From: Brevundimonas pondensis
GTDB taxonomy: Bacteria; Pseudomonadota; Alphaproteobacteria; Caulobacterales; Caulobacteraceae
Direction: 5' to 3'
Assembly (NCBI RefSeq): GCF_017487345.1
Contig: NZ_CP062006.1
Coordinates: 936,001-1,000,000, forward strand
Length of the DNA: 64,000 nt
Shown here: positions 25,594-34,279 of the stretch, piece by piece
Position numbering within the stretch: position 1 is the stretch's first letter
Layout of the letters: each line of letters starts with the position of its first letter
Made by a program: the position numbers and the translations under genes
The notes under the pieces: generated by a model
The model's input: the letters and a program-made list of their open reading frames with translations, nothing else
What the model was told of the DNA's origin: nothing
Databases searched by the model: none

Positions 25594-26499
25594 ATGGCCC
25601 AAGGTCATTCTCACGGCGCCGACGCCAGCAGCAAGCGCCTGATATGGGCGCTCGCCCTGACGTCCAGCTTCCTGATCGCCGAAGTCGTCGGGGCCGTGGT
25701 GTTCAAAAGTCTGGCCCTGCTGTCGGACGCGGCGCACATGTTCACCGATGTCGCTGCGCTGGCGATCGCGCTGGCGGCGATCAAGATAGGCGAGCGTCCG
25801 GCCGACGCTGTGCGGACCTTTGGCTATCGCCGGTTCGAAATCCTCGCCGCCGCCTTCAACGCCGTCCTGCTGTTCGTGGTGGCCGGCTACGTCCTCTATG
25901 AAGGAGTTCTGCGCCTGTTTTCGCCGGAACCCGTTGGCTCCGTCGGGATGCTTGTCGTCGCCTCCCTGGGCCTGGTCGTGAACCTCGTGTCGATGCGGCT
26001 TCTGGCCTCTGGGGCGAACGCCAGCCTGAACGTGAAAGGGGCCTATCTGGAGGTTTGGGCCGACATGCTGGGCTCCGTCGGGGTGATCGGCGGCGCCGTC
26101 CTCATCATGCTGACGGGCTGGACCTGGGTCGATCCGGTTGTCGCGATCGGCATCGGCCTTTGGGTGTTGCCGCGGACCTGGATGCTGTTGAAGAACACCA
26201 CCCATATCCTCCTTGAAGGCGTGCCCAAGGGCCTGTCTCTGGAGGCGGTGCGCGCGACGATCGCGGCCGTGCCGGGTGTGGCTGAAGTCCACGACCTGCA
26301 CCTATGGGGCGTCAGCAGCGATGATGTGAACGGCTCGGTCCATCTGGTCGTTGCCGAAGGCCAGGCCGCTGAACAGGTGCGTCGGGCGGTGCTGGCGCAG
26401 ATGAACGACGTTCACGGCATCGACCACGCCACCGTTCAAATTGAAACCGGCGACGGCGACGGGGCTGGCGTCGGTCACGGGTCTGTCGCTCACCAATAG
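25594..26499 (+). CDS. CDF-family metal cation exporter (CzcD/DmeF type), copy 1
   Basis: A 301-residue inner-membrane cation/proton antiporter. ATG 25594 has AGGAAG upstream and begins with a His motif (GHSHG). Six membrane helices are expected. TM2 has SDAAHMFTD (H48, D52), the usual metal site, but TM5 reads YLEVWADMLGS: the histidine of the common HxxxD is glutamate (E153), leaving ExxxD. The cytoplasmic C-terminal domain (VPGVAEVHDLHLWGVSSD) is complete. It is about 90% identical to the protein at 61280-62188. Export of Zn, Co, Cd or Ni is likely; the altered TM5 could shift selectivity. Confidence 0.92.
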   Translation: MAQGHSHGADASSKRLIWALALTSSFLIAEVVGAVVFKSLALLSDAAHMFTDVAALAIALAAIKIGERPADAVRTFGYRRFEILAAAFNAVLLFVVAGYVLYEGVLRLFSPEPVGSVGMLVVASLGLVVNLVSMRLLASGANASLNVKGAYLEVWADMLGSVGVIGGAVLIMLTGWTWVDPVVAIGIGLWVLPRTWMLLKNTTHILLEGVPKGLSLEAVRATIAAVPGVAEVHDLHLWGVSSDDVNGSVHLVVAEGQAAEQVRRAVLAQMNDVHGIDHATVQIETGDGDGAGVGHGSVAHQ

Positions 26500-26680
26500 A
26501 GCTTCTCCCACCTGCCCGATGAGGGCCAGGCAACGCGGCGACTGTCCTTGTCGATACAGACCGGTAGAGACCTGACCGATACTCTGGGGCTTGACGGGGT
26601 TACAGCCCCGGGCCGGGGCGGGCCTTCCCCCCGAGTGAAGCCGCTGGTCCTCTCGGTCCGATACATTCGGAGATAACCAG

Positions 26681-28615
26681 CTAGGCCTTGGCCGAGCCCT
26701 GCCGTTTCGAACCGGAGGTACGCGCAAACCCGATTGCCAGCACGACGAGCGTTAGAAGCTGGACCCCGACGCCTTCCACGGTGGGGTAGAGGCCCAAAAT
26801 CTCGATACGCGGCGCCCAGGTGATCGGGTGGACATCGAGCCAACCCGCTTCCTGAAGCGCCGCCACGCCTTTCCCGACAAGAACGACCGACAGGACGGCC
26901 ATGAGGATTGAGCTCAGCGAGAAGAACCGACCGATCGGCAGATGTTTGCTGTAGGCGAGCAGCGCCCAGGCCGCGAACGCCAGGATCGCCACTGCGGTGA
27001 GCGCGCCGGCCAGCATGCCGACATGGCCGCCCTGGCTCCAGATCGCCGCATAGAAGAGGATCGTCTCGAAGACCTCCCGGTAGACCACGACGAAGGCCAA
27101 CAGGAAGAGGAACCATGCCGATCGCTTCGAGAGCGCCTTGGAGAGCTTGGCGCGAATATAGGTCTGCCAGGCGTCGGCATGCGACTTGCCGTGCATCCAG
27201 ATGCCGACGGAAACGAGCACGACCGCCGCCAGAAGCGAGCCAAACCCTTCAGTGAGCTCTCGGCTGGCCCCGCTGATGGAGATGAAGAAGGTCGCGGCCG
27301 CCCAGGTGGCGCCGCCGGCGACCAGAGCCGCCACCCATCCTCCGTGGACGTAACGCAACACCTCAGGCCGGTCGGCCTTCCTGAGGAAGGCGATCATCGC
27401 CACCACAATGAGCAGCGCCTCCAGTCCTTCGCGAAGCAGTATCGTGAAGGCGCCGATGAAGCTGGCGAGATTGTCCGCCTTCTGGGGCGCCAGGGCCCGC
27501 TCGGCGGTGTCGAACAGGGCGTTCAGACGAGCGATCCGGTCCGCGACCTCCGTCTCTGCCGCGCCCTTGCTGATCGACACGCGGAGATCGGTCATGGCCG
27601 TCTCGATGCGACGTAGAAGGGCGGTGTCTCGCGCGCCAAGCGCCGGCTCGACCGGCTCGACGCCGTCGAGATAGGCCGACAGCGCCAGGTCGGTCGCGGC
27701 CTTTCGGTCTCCCCGACGATAGGCGGCTTCACTCTCCGCCAGACGCGTCCGAGCCAGGGTGAGGGTCGATCCCTTGGGGCGAACCGCCGCCTCCGGGTGG
27801 CGGCGCAGATAGGCCGTCACCGCCCGCGCCTTCGTCTCGCCGATGCGGGCCGCCAACTCCGCCGGCGTCGCCTGCGTGACGGCAGCCAGATCCGGGTAGC
27901 CGGTGCGGATCGCCGGGTCGCTCTCCCAAAGACGCCGGCCTTCGACCGCTTCGGCGTCAGTGAAGGCGAAACGGCCGACGTAGAAGGCCAGAGCCCAGCG
28001 GTCCTCAGCCGGTAGATGGGAAAAGCTGGCCATCGCCGTGCCGTCGAGCCCCTGGTCGATCACCTGGTACAGGCCGAAGACGCTGCGTTGGCGGGCGCGC
28101 TCGACGTCTGCGAATGCAATAGGAGCAGGATCAAGTCCTTGCGCGCCCGCGCCGTCGGCGCGCCCTGTGGCGCCATGGCAGACAGCGCATTGCGCGTCAT
28201 AGAGGGCGGCCCCCTTGGCCAGGTCGGGCGGGAATGACGGCGCCAGCGGACTTGGATAGGCCGCCAGAACCGCGGCGGCCAAGCTTTTGGCCTGGCCGGC
28301 GACGGTGCGCGGATCGCTCCTGTTCCGGATAGCGACTTGAAGAGCGAGAGCGTCCCGGACCAGATCGGCCTTGGTCTGCGTGGAGGGCAGGGCTTCCAGG
28401 CGGGTGAGGATCTGGCCGCTGAATTCGACCATCTCTCCGTATTCGGCGGGATTGGTCACCTGGCCGTTCTCTACCGCGCCGGCGTAGTCGACCGCCACGT
28501 AGTCGAGCAGCCGCCACGCGACCTGTGCCTCCGAGGCCGAGGCCGTCTGGGCCAGTGCGGGGGCGGTCAGGCCAAGGGTGAGCAGGAGGACGATCAGGCT
28601 GAGCAGAGGGCGCAT
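26681..28615 (-). CDS. Cytochrome c / FTR1-family iron permease fusion
   Basis: A 644-residue protein with a signal peptide (ends ALAQ, residue 23). Residues about 130-220 form a c-type cytochrome domain with CAVCH (C143, C146, H147). The C-terminal part is an FTR1 permease of seven helices with the two iron motifs: REGLEALL at about 392-399 and the REVFE of YREVFETILF at about 510. This architecture is known for bacterial iron permeases in which the haem domain probably oxidises Fe(II) before transport; some are linked to lead resistance. It lies 57 bases after a MerR gene in a probable metal-induced operon. Lead or iron uptake control is an inference. Confidence 0.9.
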   Translation of the reverse strand: MRPLLSLIVLLLTLGLTAPALAQTASASEAQVAWRLLDYVAVDYAGAVENGQVTNPAEYGEMVEFSGQILTRLEALPSTQTKADLVRDALALQVAIRNRSDPRTVAGQAKSLAAAVLAAYPSPLAPSFPPDLAKGAALYDAQCAVCHGATGRADGAGAQGLDPAPIAFADVERARQRSVFGLYQVIDQGLDGTAMASFSHLPAEDRWALAFYVGRFAFTDAEAVEGRRLWESDPAIRTGYPDLAAVTQATPAELAARIGETKARAVTAYLRRHPEAAVRPKGSTLTLARTRLAESEAAYRRGDRKAATDLALSAYLDGVEPVEPALGARDTALLRRIETAMTDLRVSISKGAAETEVADRIARLNALFDTAERALAPQKADNLASFIGAFTILLREGLEALLIVVAMIAFLRKADRPEVLRYVHGGWVAALVAGGATWAAATFFISISGASRELTEGFGSLLAAVVLVSVGIWMHGKSHADAWQTYIRAKLSKALSKRSAWFLFLLAFVVVYREVFETILFYAAIWSQGGHVGMLAGALTAVAILAFAAWALLAYSKHLPIGRFFSLSSILMAVLSVVLVGKGVAALQEAGWLDVHPITWAPRIEILGLYPTVEGVGVQLLTLVVLAIGFARTSGSKRQGSAKA

Positions 28616-28672
28616 CGGAAACCTAGTTGTGAGCCGTTCGCATTAGCATTCGAACGGCGCGTGTGTCGTGCA

Positions 28673-29107
28673 TTATTGTGGGGCCGAATGATCGTGCAGG
28701 GCCTCAATCACCTTGCAAGCCGAGACCCGTCCGCCCGCGCATTCAGCGGTCATGCGCGAAAGCGCGCGCCGGAGGGCCTGCAACTGGGTGATCTTCTGCG
28801 TCACTTCGGCGAGATGACGTTCGGCTATGGTGTTGGCTTCGTCGCAGGCGCGGTCGGGATGATCGGAGAGATCCAGCAGGGACCGGATCGAATCCAGGTC
28901 GAAGCCAAGTTGGCGTGCATGCCGGATGAAGGTCAGCCTTTGTTCGGCGTCATCGTCATACATCCGGCGGTCGCTGGCGGTTCGGGGCGGCGCCGGCACC
29001 AATCCGATCTGCTCGTAGAATCTGATCGTCGGAATTTTTATGCCGGTGGCGGCGGCGAGTTTGCCGATGCTGCGAGGTCCGGACGAAGTGGGCGAGGGGC
29101 GTGTCAT
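28673..29107 (-). CDS. MerR-family heavy-metal regulator (CadR/PbrR/ZntR type)
   Basis: A 144-residue activator with a MerR HTH (SIGKLAAATGIKIPTIRFYE), a long dimer helix and three cysteines at positions expected for divalent-metal sensors: C88 (ACDEAN), C123 (AECAGG) and C131 (ACKVIEALH). This spacing fits Cd/Pb/Zn sensors rather than MerR or CueR. It is the third gene after a MerR-type promoter at 30270-30300, so it probably controls its own operon (lspA, MAPEG, merR, FTR1 permease). Confidence 0.9.
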   Translation of the reverse strand: MTRPSPTSSGPRSIGKLAAATGIKIPTIRFYEQIGLVPAPPRTASDRRMYDDDAEQRLTFIRHARQLGFDLDSIRSLLDLSDHPDRACDEANTIAERHLAEVTQKITQLQALRRALSRMTAECAGGRVSACKVIEALHDHSAPQ

Positions 29108-29173
29108 CGCTCAAACATGGGTCGAAGTCCTGGAGACTGGGGCGGAAAGACGGGCATGAGGCGCGCTCGGATA

Positions 29174-29716
29174 CTACCGGCCGAGAATCAACAGGACGAT
29201 GGCGATGACCATGGCGGCAAGCGTCGAGGCGCCGGTAAGCGCCATGCCGAAAGCGCGTGCGGCGGCGCCCTTGGCGTAGCCGATCGCGAACATTACACGA
29301 CCGAGGAGATAAAGCGTCACCAGAGCGGGGATCAGGATCAACTCCTCGCCTCGCAAAACAACGGCGAGGATCAGATGTGCGCCGACGGCCAGGACGGTCT
29401 GCTCAAGGGAATTCTGCAACACGGCCGCAGGCACGGCGAGCCGAGCGCTGGGCGGGCCGTAGGCGGCTCCTGGTCGGTCCTCATCCGACCGATACCGAAT
29501 GCTGGCGACAAGCCGCAGGCAGCCGGCGAGCCACACGAGCACCGGCAACTCCCACTTGAGGGCGTAGGCCAGGCGATCGGCCGTCGCCATGTCGGTCTCG
29601 ACGCCGAATGGCGCGGGAGGAATCCACAGCCAGGTAGCCGTCAGGCTGCTTGCGGTCACGCCTATGGCCAGGGCGGAGCGAACGGCTATGGACTTTTTTT
29701 CGGGGGGCCCCGTCAT
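29174..29716 (-). CDS. MAPEG-family membrane protein
   Basis: A 180-residue protein with four membrane helices. LQNSLEQTVLAVGAH and LYLLGRVMFAIGYAKGAAAR carry the MAPEG signature (eicosanoid/glutathione-metabolism fold). Its start shares ATGA with the end of lspA. MAPEG genes of this kind occur in bacterial lead/cadmium clusters, but their job there is unknown. A membrane glutathione-dependent enzyme is one possibility. Confidence 0.82.
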   Translation of the reverse strand: MTGPPEKKSIAVRSALAIGVTASSLTATWLWIPPAPFGVETDMATADRLAYALKWELPVLVWLAGCLRLVASIRYRSDEDRPGAAYGPPSARLAVPAAVLQNSLEQTVLAVGAHLILAVVLRGEELILIPALVTLYLLGRVMFAIGYAKGAAARAFGMALTGASTLAAMVIAIVLLILGR

Positions 29717-30240
29717 CGAACGGTGGGTTCGATCGTGGGGGACGACGTCCCGGGTTCGGCCCCGCTTCGCGAAGCCAACAGAAGCAAGCCGATGCCGCAG
29801 ACGATCGCTGCATCGGCAAGGTTGAAAGTGGGCCAGTGCGCATCGCCCCAGTGAAGATCTATGAAATCGGTCACGTGCCCGAAACGCAGGCGATCCAGCA
29901 GGTTCCCGAGCGCGCCGCCGACCATAAGGCTCAGGCCGGCGGCAAGAAGAGGTCTGCGTGTTCGCCAGGCCCAGATCGACAGCACGGCGATGATCAGCAG
30001 CGAGACGATGCTCAAAACCCAGCGCCCCATGTCCCCGGAGCCGGCGAAAAGGCCAAAGGTGACCCCTGGGTTGAACCCGAGGCGAAGCGCGATGAAGGAT
30101 GTCAGATTGACCACGTCCTCAAGGTTCCCGCGGGCCATGGCCTTGGTGGCCTGGTCCACAACAATGACCGTCACGGCGAGGCCGATAGCCATCGCGCGGA
30201 CGTTCAGCACCCTGGCGCCTCGGCGCTCCGTGAACACCAT
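29713..30240 (-). CDS. lspA: Lipoprotein signal peptidase (LspA), accessory copy
   Basis: A 175-residue inner-membrane aspartyl protease. The catalytic aspartates are D116 in GNLLDR and D143 in FNLADA; DQATK and NPGVTFGLF are also conserved. The housekeeping lspA is usually next to ileS. This copy heads a MerR-controlled metal operon, as in the pbr lead-resistance locus where PbrC is an LspA homologue. It is thus an accessory resistance gene, perhaps maturing metal-related lipoproteins. A later methionine (M17) could also serve as start. Confidence 0.92.
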   Translation of the reverse strand: MVFTERRGARVLNVRAMAIGLAVTVIVVDQATKAMARGNLEDVVNLTSFIALRLGFNPGVTFGLFAGSGDMGRWVLSIVSLLIIAVLSIWAWRTRRPLLAAGLSLMVGGALGNLLDRLRFGHVTDFIDLHWGDAHWPTFNLADAAIVCGIGLLLLASRSGAEPGTSSPTIEPTVR

Positions 30241-30269
30241 GATCGTGCGTTCTCCTGTTGATGCGACGA

Positions 30270-30300
30270 TCTATGCATCCTCTAGCTACTGGAGGATCAA
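30270..30300 (-). promoter_or_regulatory. MerR-type promoter/operator upstream of lspA
   Basis: The dyad ATCCTCTAG (30277-30285) / CTGGAGGAT (30289-30297) with a three-base centre lies, on the minus strand, between TTGATC (-35, 30300-30295) and CATAGA (-10, 30275-30270). The spacer is 19 bases, the overlong spacing typical of MerR-activated promoters. It is 30 bases upstream of lspA and resembles the site at 46786-46816. Confidence 0.75.
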
Positions 30301-30637
30301 GCCCCTTCCGCAGGGGCAGGGCAAACGCTTTTCTCAATCCGGGGCTGGCTGAAGGAAAGGTGCGTTTGAGGCTGATGTGGTGGCTTTGGCGTTGGGATCT
30401 GACCAGGCAATGCCGGCGGCTGCGCGTCGTGGGATCCGGTGGGGCCTTGCGGCCGGTTTCGTCGCTTGGGCTCGTCGGTCTGGACGAGCGGCCGGTCGGA
30501 TCTCAAGATCGTCGCATGGGCAGTCCGGCAAGACCGTGTTTCAATGACGGCTCCAATGTTTACCGCTGCCTGCCAATGCGCGCTGTTTTCCGAAACTAGT
30601 CAACGTGGGCGGCCGTGCCCGGAACAGGAGGGCGTCC
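30301..30637. other. 337-base stretch without a recognised gene
   Basis: Apart from a small hairpin (GCCCC at 30301 pairing with GGGGC) and the ribosome site of the next gene (AGGAGGG near 30626), no gene or repeat is recognised. It separates the divergent lspA operon and the short CDF-like gene. Confidence 0.4.
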
Positions 30638-31255
30638 ATGAAGACATCGAACGCTGAGCATGACCGTCAGAGACGAACGCTGATGATCGTGCTGATCCTG
30701 AACGGTCTGTTGTTCGTCGGGCTCGGGCTCGGCGGATTGCTGGCCAACTCCAGCGCCTTGCTCGCCAATGCGCTGGATAACGCCTCCGACAGCCTTGTCT
30801 ATTTGATCAGCTTTCTGGCGGTTGGCCGCGCTCTCGCCTGGAAGCTGCGCGCCGCGAGAACCTCGGGTGTGCTGTTGCTGATCTTCGCCGCAGGCGTTCT
30901 GATCGACGCCGGCCGCCGATGGTGGCTGGGAACGGAGCCTATTGGCTGGACCATGATCGGTTTGGCCGTCGTCGCAGCGGTGGTCAACCTGATCTGCCTA
31001 AAGCTACTGCGCGGCTTGAAGGGCGACGATGTAAACCTGCGCGCCGCCGAGACCTTCAGCTTCAACGATTTCGCCTCAAACGGGGGCATCCTCGTCGCCG
31101 GCGCCCTGGTCCTGTGGTTGAAGCAGTCCTGGCCTGACCTGGTGGTCGGCGTCATCGTCGCCGGAATCGCCGCGAAGGGCGGTCTCGAGATTCTCGAAGG
31201 CGCCCGAAAGATCAACATACAAAGGGCCTCTGACGGAGCGTCCCGGGGCGGCTAG
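30638..31255 (+). CDS. Short CDF-like cation transporter (membrane domain only), copy 1
   Basis: A 205-residue protein starting at ATG 30638 (AGGAGGG upstream). It keeps the CDF membrane domain: TM2 carries NALDNASDSLVYLISF and TM5 region AETFSFNDFASNGGIL, but the cytoplasmic C-terminal domain of full CDF proteins is absent. The metal-site positions are Asp/Asn-rich rather than His. A relative with the same size is encoded at 55178-55780, at the end of czcCBA, so the short form is a stable type rather than a truncation. Divalent-metal export is probable. Confidence 0.82.
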   Translation: MKTSNAEHDRQRRTLMIVLILNGLLFVGLGLGGLLANSSALLANALDNASDSLVYLISFLAVGRALAWKLRAARTSGVLLLIFAAGVLIDAGRRWWLGTEPIGWTMIGLAVVAAVVNLICLKLLRGLKGDDVNLRAAETFSFNDFASNGGILVAGALVLWLKQSWPDLVVGVIVAGIAAKGGLEILEGARKINIQRASDGASRGG

Positions 31256-31394
31256 CGTCAAGAGGCAATCCATGGGCGGAGAGTGAGCCGATCCAGTCAG
31301 CCGGCCCATCATTTGCGGCGCAATTCAAGGATTGGGGAGGGCGGGTTTCGGTCGACTTCCCATGAGGAGGCGGATAGCGACCGAGGAGTTCGCG

Positions 31395-32080
31395 ATGCGA
31401 TCGATCCCCAAACCCGACCTTGAACACGCCCGCGCCCTTGCTGCAGGCGCCGGCCTCCCGGCCATCGAGTTGATGGATGAGCGAACCTTGTTGGCCTTGA
31501 TGCTCAAGCGGGCTTCGCTTCCGACCAACCCTCATCGTCTCGCCGGGGATCTCCTGGATCGCTTCGGCGCCCTGGCCGCGGTTGTCGCAGCGGACGCGTC
31601 AGAGCTGGCCCGAACGCCCGGCCTGGACGTCGCCGCCGTCGCGGACCTCTCAAGCTGCTGCGACAGGTTTGCGTTCATTTGATTAGATCCGATGTCTGCG
31701 CGCGGCCTTCGATCTCGTCCTGGACGGCCTTGCTGGCCTATGTCCGGGGGGCGCTGGCCCACGAGCCCCGGGAGCAGTTTCGCGTGCTCTACCTCGACAA
31801 GCGCAACATCCTGATGCGCGAGGAGCATCGGGCGGACGGCACCGTGGATCATGCCCCTGTCTACGTCCGGGAAGTGGTGCGGCGTGCGCTGGAGTTGTCC
31901 GCCTCGGCCATGATCCTCGTCCATAATCATCCCTCGGGCGATCCGACACCCTCGCGCGCGGACATCGAGATGACCCGCCGGGTCATCGAGGCCGCCCGGG
32001 TTTTCGACATCCAGGTCCATGATCATGTCGTGGTCGGCCGGGAGGGCGAACAGAGCTTTCGCGCCCTCGGTCTCATCTGA
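31395..32080 (+). pseudogene. radC: radC-like gene (JAB/MPN domain), broken by a two-base insertion
   Basis: The first half (31395-31682) encodes the RadC helix-hairpin-helix part (DERTLLALMLKRASLP, AGDLLDRFGALAAVVAA). The second half, in another frame and ending at 32080, encodes the JAMM domain with FLDKRN-like YLDKRNILM, HNHPSGDPTPSRADIEMT and the zinc ligands. At 31647-31651 the text reads CTCTC; with one TC removed, the frames join as DLKLLRQVCVHLIRSDVCAR, exactly what RadC proteins have. A TC slip therefore inactivated it unless the sequence is in error. RadC-like genes often travel with plasmids and islands. Confidence 0.85.
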
Positions 32081-32091
32081 GGCCCCGCGTC

Positions 32092-32601
32092 ATGTCGCTC
32101 CGGCTCATCGTCGCCGCCCTGGGCGGGGACATCCATTCCGGCGGGCGAAGCGCCAATGTGCCGGCCCCGGGCCACAGCCGCGCCGACCGGTCCGTCTCCC
32201 TTCTCCTCGACGGCGACCGGGTCGTGATCCACGGCTTCGGAGCGGCGGACTGGCGTGCGGTCCGTGAGCATCTGCAGGGGCTCGGCTTCATTGATCCCTG
32301 GGGGCGTCTGAATAGCCAGGGCGTCCAGCCACGCTTGCGAGGCGGCGATCCTGCCTTCCCTTGCGCCCGTCATCCGAGCGATGGTGGAAGACGCTATCCC
32401 TCGCTCCAACGCCGCCAGCGTAGCTGCTGCAGCCGCCATCGGAAGGGACCGCATCCGCCCGAGCTGGCGGCTCGTGTGGCCGCCTTGGTCCCAAACGGAC
32501 GCCTCTCGCCTATCTCGATGTCCGAGGACATAGAGACGGCCGAAGGGTTCGCAGAGGCGTTGGCCCCTACGATCCGCGATTTTCTGTCGGAGCTGCACTA
32601 G
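32092..32601 (+). pseudogene. Remnant of a plasmid-type primase/DUF7146 gene
   Basis: The first ~72 codons (IVAALGGDIHSGGRSANVPA, PGHSRADRSVSLLLDGDRVV, IHGFGAADWRAVREHL) match the N-terminus of DUF7146/toprim-type primase-helicases of plasmids and integrative elements. After GRLNS the sequence no longer looks like that family and ends within 100 codons, whereas intact proteins have 300 or more residues. It is therefore probably a truncated gene fused to unrelated DNA. It lies just after the broken radC, suggesting the relic of an integrated element. Confidence 0.6.
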
Positions 32602-32768
32602 CGATTGCCAGAGCTCTGGTCGCTCGGCGGGATCTGATTCTGATCAAGTCGGGCTGCTTCAGTGAACGCTGCACCCCCTAGGGATCAGCTTGCCCTGCGC
32701 CGATGTGGCGACGTCCGGCTCGAACCATGTCAGAGCTACATTCTCAACAGGTCTCATCTGGAGCTGCC

Positions 32769-34037
32769 ATGTCCGACCCACTCCGCGACCTGATTGAGCG
32801 AGAGCGTGAACTCAGCCGGCTCATGAATCCGCTAACTGAAGTGGGCGCCAACCTGGGCGCCTATGAACGTTCAATCGTTCGGGCCGCCGCCGAACTGGAC
32901 GTGATGAGCCTGATGAGGGATCGGGCGGATATTGAGGCGCGCGCGGCGGGCTTCCTGTCTCCCGACCAGCACCGCAACCTCGCTCTCGACCTTTTCCAGC
33001 GGATGCCGACAGGCTCTGAGCTCTTGATGCAGGAGATGCAGCGAGCCGATGCTCTCGCCCGGGAAGCCGCGGGCCTCCACGGCAGGAGCATCAGTGAGCT
33101 CGCCGTGGAAGCTGCGAGCCTCCATCAGCGCTGGGAAGAAGCTTTCCGGCTACCATCGGCAATGGAGACCGCGCGGCTCTATCAGGAACAGGTCGACGCC
33201 CTGCAGGGCCAATCGATGTTGTTCCATGACAAGCCGGGGCAAATCATGGCGGCCATGACGTCCATGACCAGGCCCTGGCTCAACGACGCCATGCTCGATC
33301 ACTCCGTGCTCGGCATGATGGAGATGCAGACCATCGGCGCAGTGCTGCGTCACTCGGATCCGTTCGGTGCGGATATAGGCGACCTGCTCAGGCCGGCTTT
33401 AGGCGACTGGCGTGAGGTGGTCATGCCTACGGTGGATGTCCTGATGGATCCCGTGGCGCGTACTGCTCTCTACTATGACAAAGGCTACAGTCCTGACCTG
33501 ACCGCTTTTCCACGCGGCGCCTTCGTCGAGGGCATGCATCATGCGGGTCTGGACCTGGACTCGTCCGAAGATCTTGATGACGACGAGGCCGATGCGGACG
33601 AAACGTTGGAAGCTTCGTTTGCAAGAAATCGATCGGCGTTTGACCAGCTGCAACGCTTTGAGGTGGCGTTGCGCCGTTTCATCGACGAGCGGATGACCGA
33701 GGCCTTCGGTCCCGACTGGTGCATCACCCAGGCGCCGGAAGGCACAAGCGACAATTGGCGTCAGAAGCAGGCGACGGACGCCAAGGCGACCGGAGCGATC
33801 AAGCCTCTGATCGAGTTCGCGGACTTCACGGATTACCGAGCGATCATTGAGAAGAAGCAGAACTGGAAAACCGTCTTCGCTCCGGTCTTCAACAGGTCCA
33901 CAGATATTCAGGAATCCTTTCAGCGGCTTTATCCGGTGAGAATCGCCACCATGCATGCGCGAATGATTACCCAGGACGACGAGATGTTGCTCACCGTAGA
34001 AACGCGTCGGATTCTACGAGCCATCCGTAAGGCGTGA
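32769..34037 (+). CDS. Swt1-family HEPN domain protein
   Basis: A 422-residue soluble protein (start ATG 32769 with GGAG upstream; an ATG at 32703 is in frame). The N-terminal 270 residues are helical without a recognised family. An acidic linker (SSEDLDDDEADADETLE) precedes the C-terminal Swt1-type HEPN domain: LRRFIDERMTEAFGPDW, FADFTDYRAIIEKKQNWKTV, FAPVFNRSTDIQESFQRLYP and MHARMITQDDEML. HEPN proteins are often RNases in toxin or anti-phage systems. It sits directly upstream of DarTG, which supports a defence role. Confidence 0.85.
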   Translation: MSDPLRDLIERERELSRLMNPLTEVGANLGAYERSIVRAAAELDVMSLMRDRADIEARAAGFLSPDQHRNLALDLFQRMPTGSELLMQEMQRADALAREAAGLHGRSISELAVEAASLHQRWEEAFRLPSAMETARLYQEQVDALQGQSMLFHDKPGQIMAAMTSMTRPWLNDAMLDHSVLGMMEMQTIGAVLRHSDPFGADIGDLLRPALGDWREVVMPTVDVLMDPVARTALYYDKGYSPDLTAFPRGAFVEGMHHAGLDLDSSEDLDDDEADADETLEASFARNRSAFDQLQRFEVALRRFIDERMTEAFGPDWCITQAPEGTSDNWRQKQATDAKATGAIKPLIEFADFTDYRAIIEKKQNWKTVFAPVFNRSTDIQESFQRLYPVRIATMHARMITQDDEMLLTVETRRILRAIRKA

Positions 34038-34279
34038 CAGGCCGGTTCAGTCCGAACGGCGGAACTCGTTGCGACGAAGCAATGTTCGAAGCGGGCTGCC
34101 GGTCATGCGGCTCAGCTTGATGTGCGGTGGCGGTTTGTTGATCCTGATCGAGCGTCGTTTCCGAAGTTGCTGGGAATGGTGTTCTTGAAATGTTCCCGTT
34201 TCGGTTCTAGGTTGATCAGAGCCGTAGCGGTCCTGCAGCTTGGCTGGACAATGGAGGGCGGTTGATCGATTGAAGGAGC

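Noticed and set aside
32023..32598. A minus-strand gene opposite the primase remnant
   Set aside because: Its translation shows no recognisable family and the plus strand has a clear primase N-terminus, though part of this area remains unexplained.
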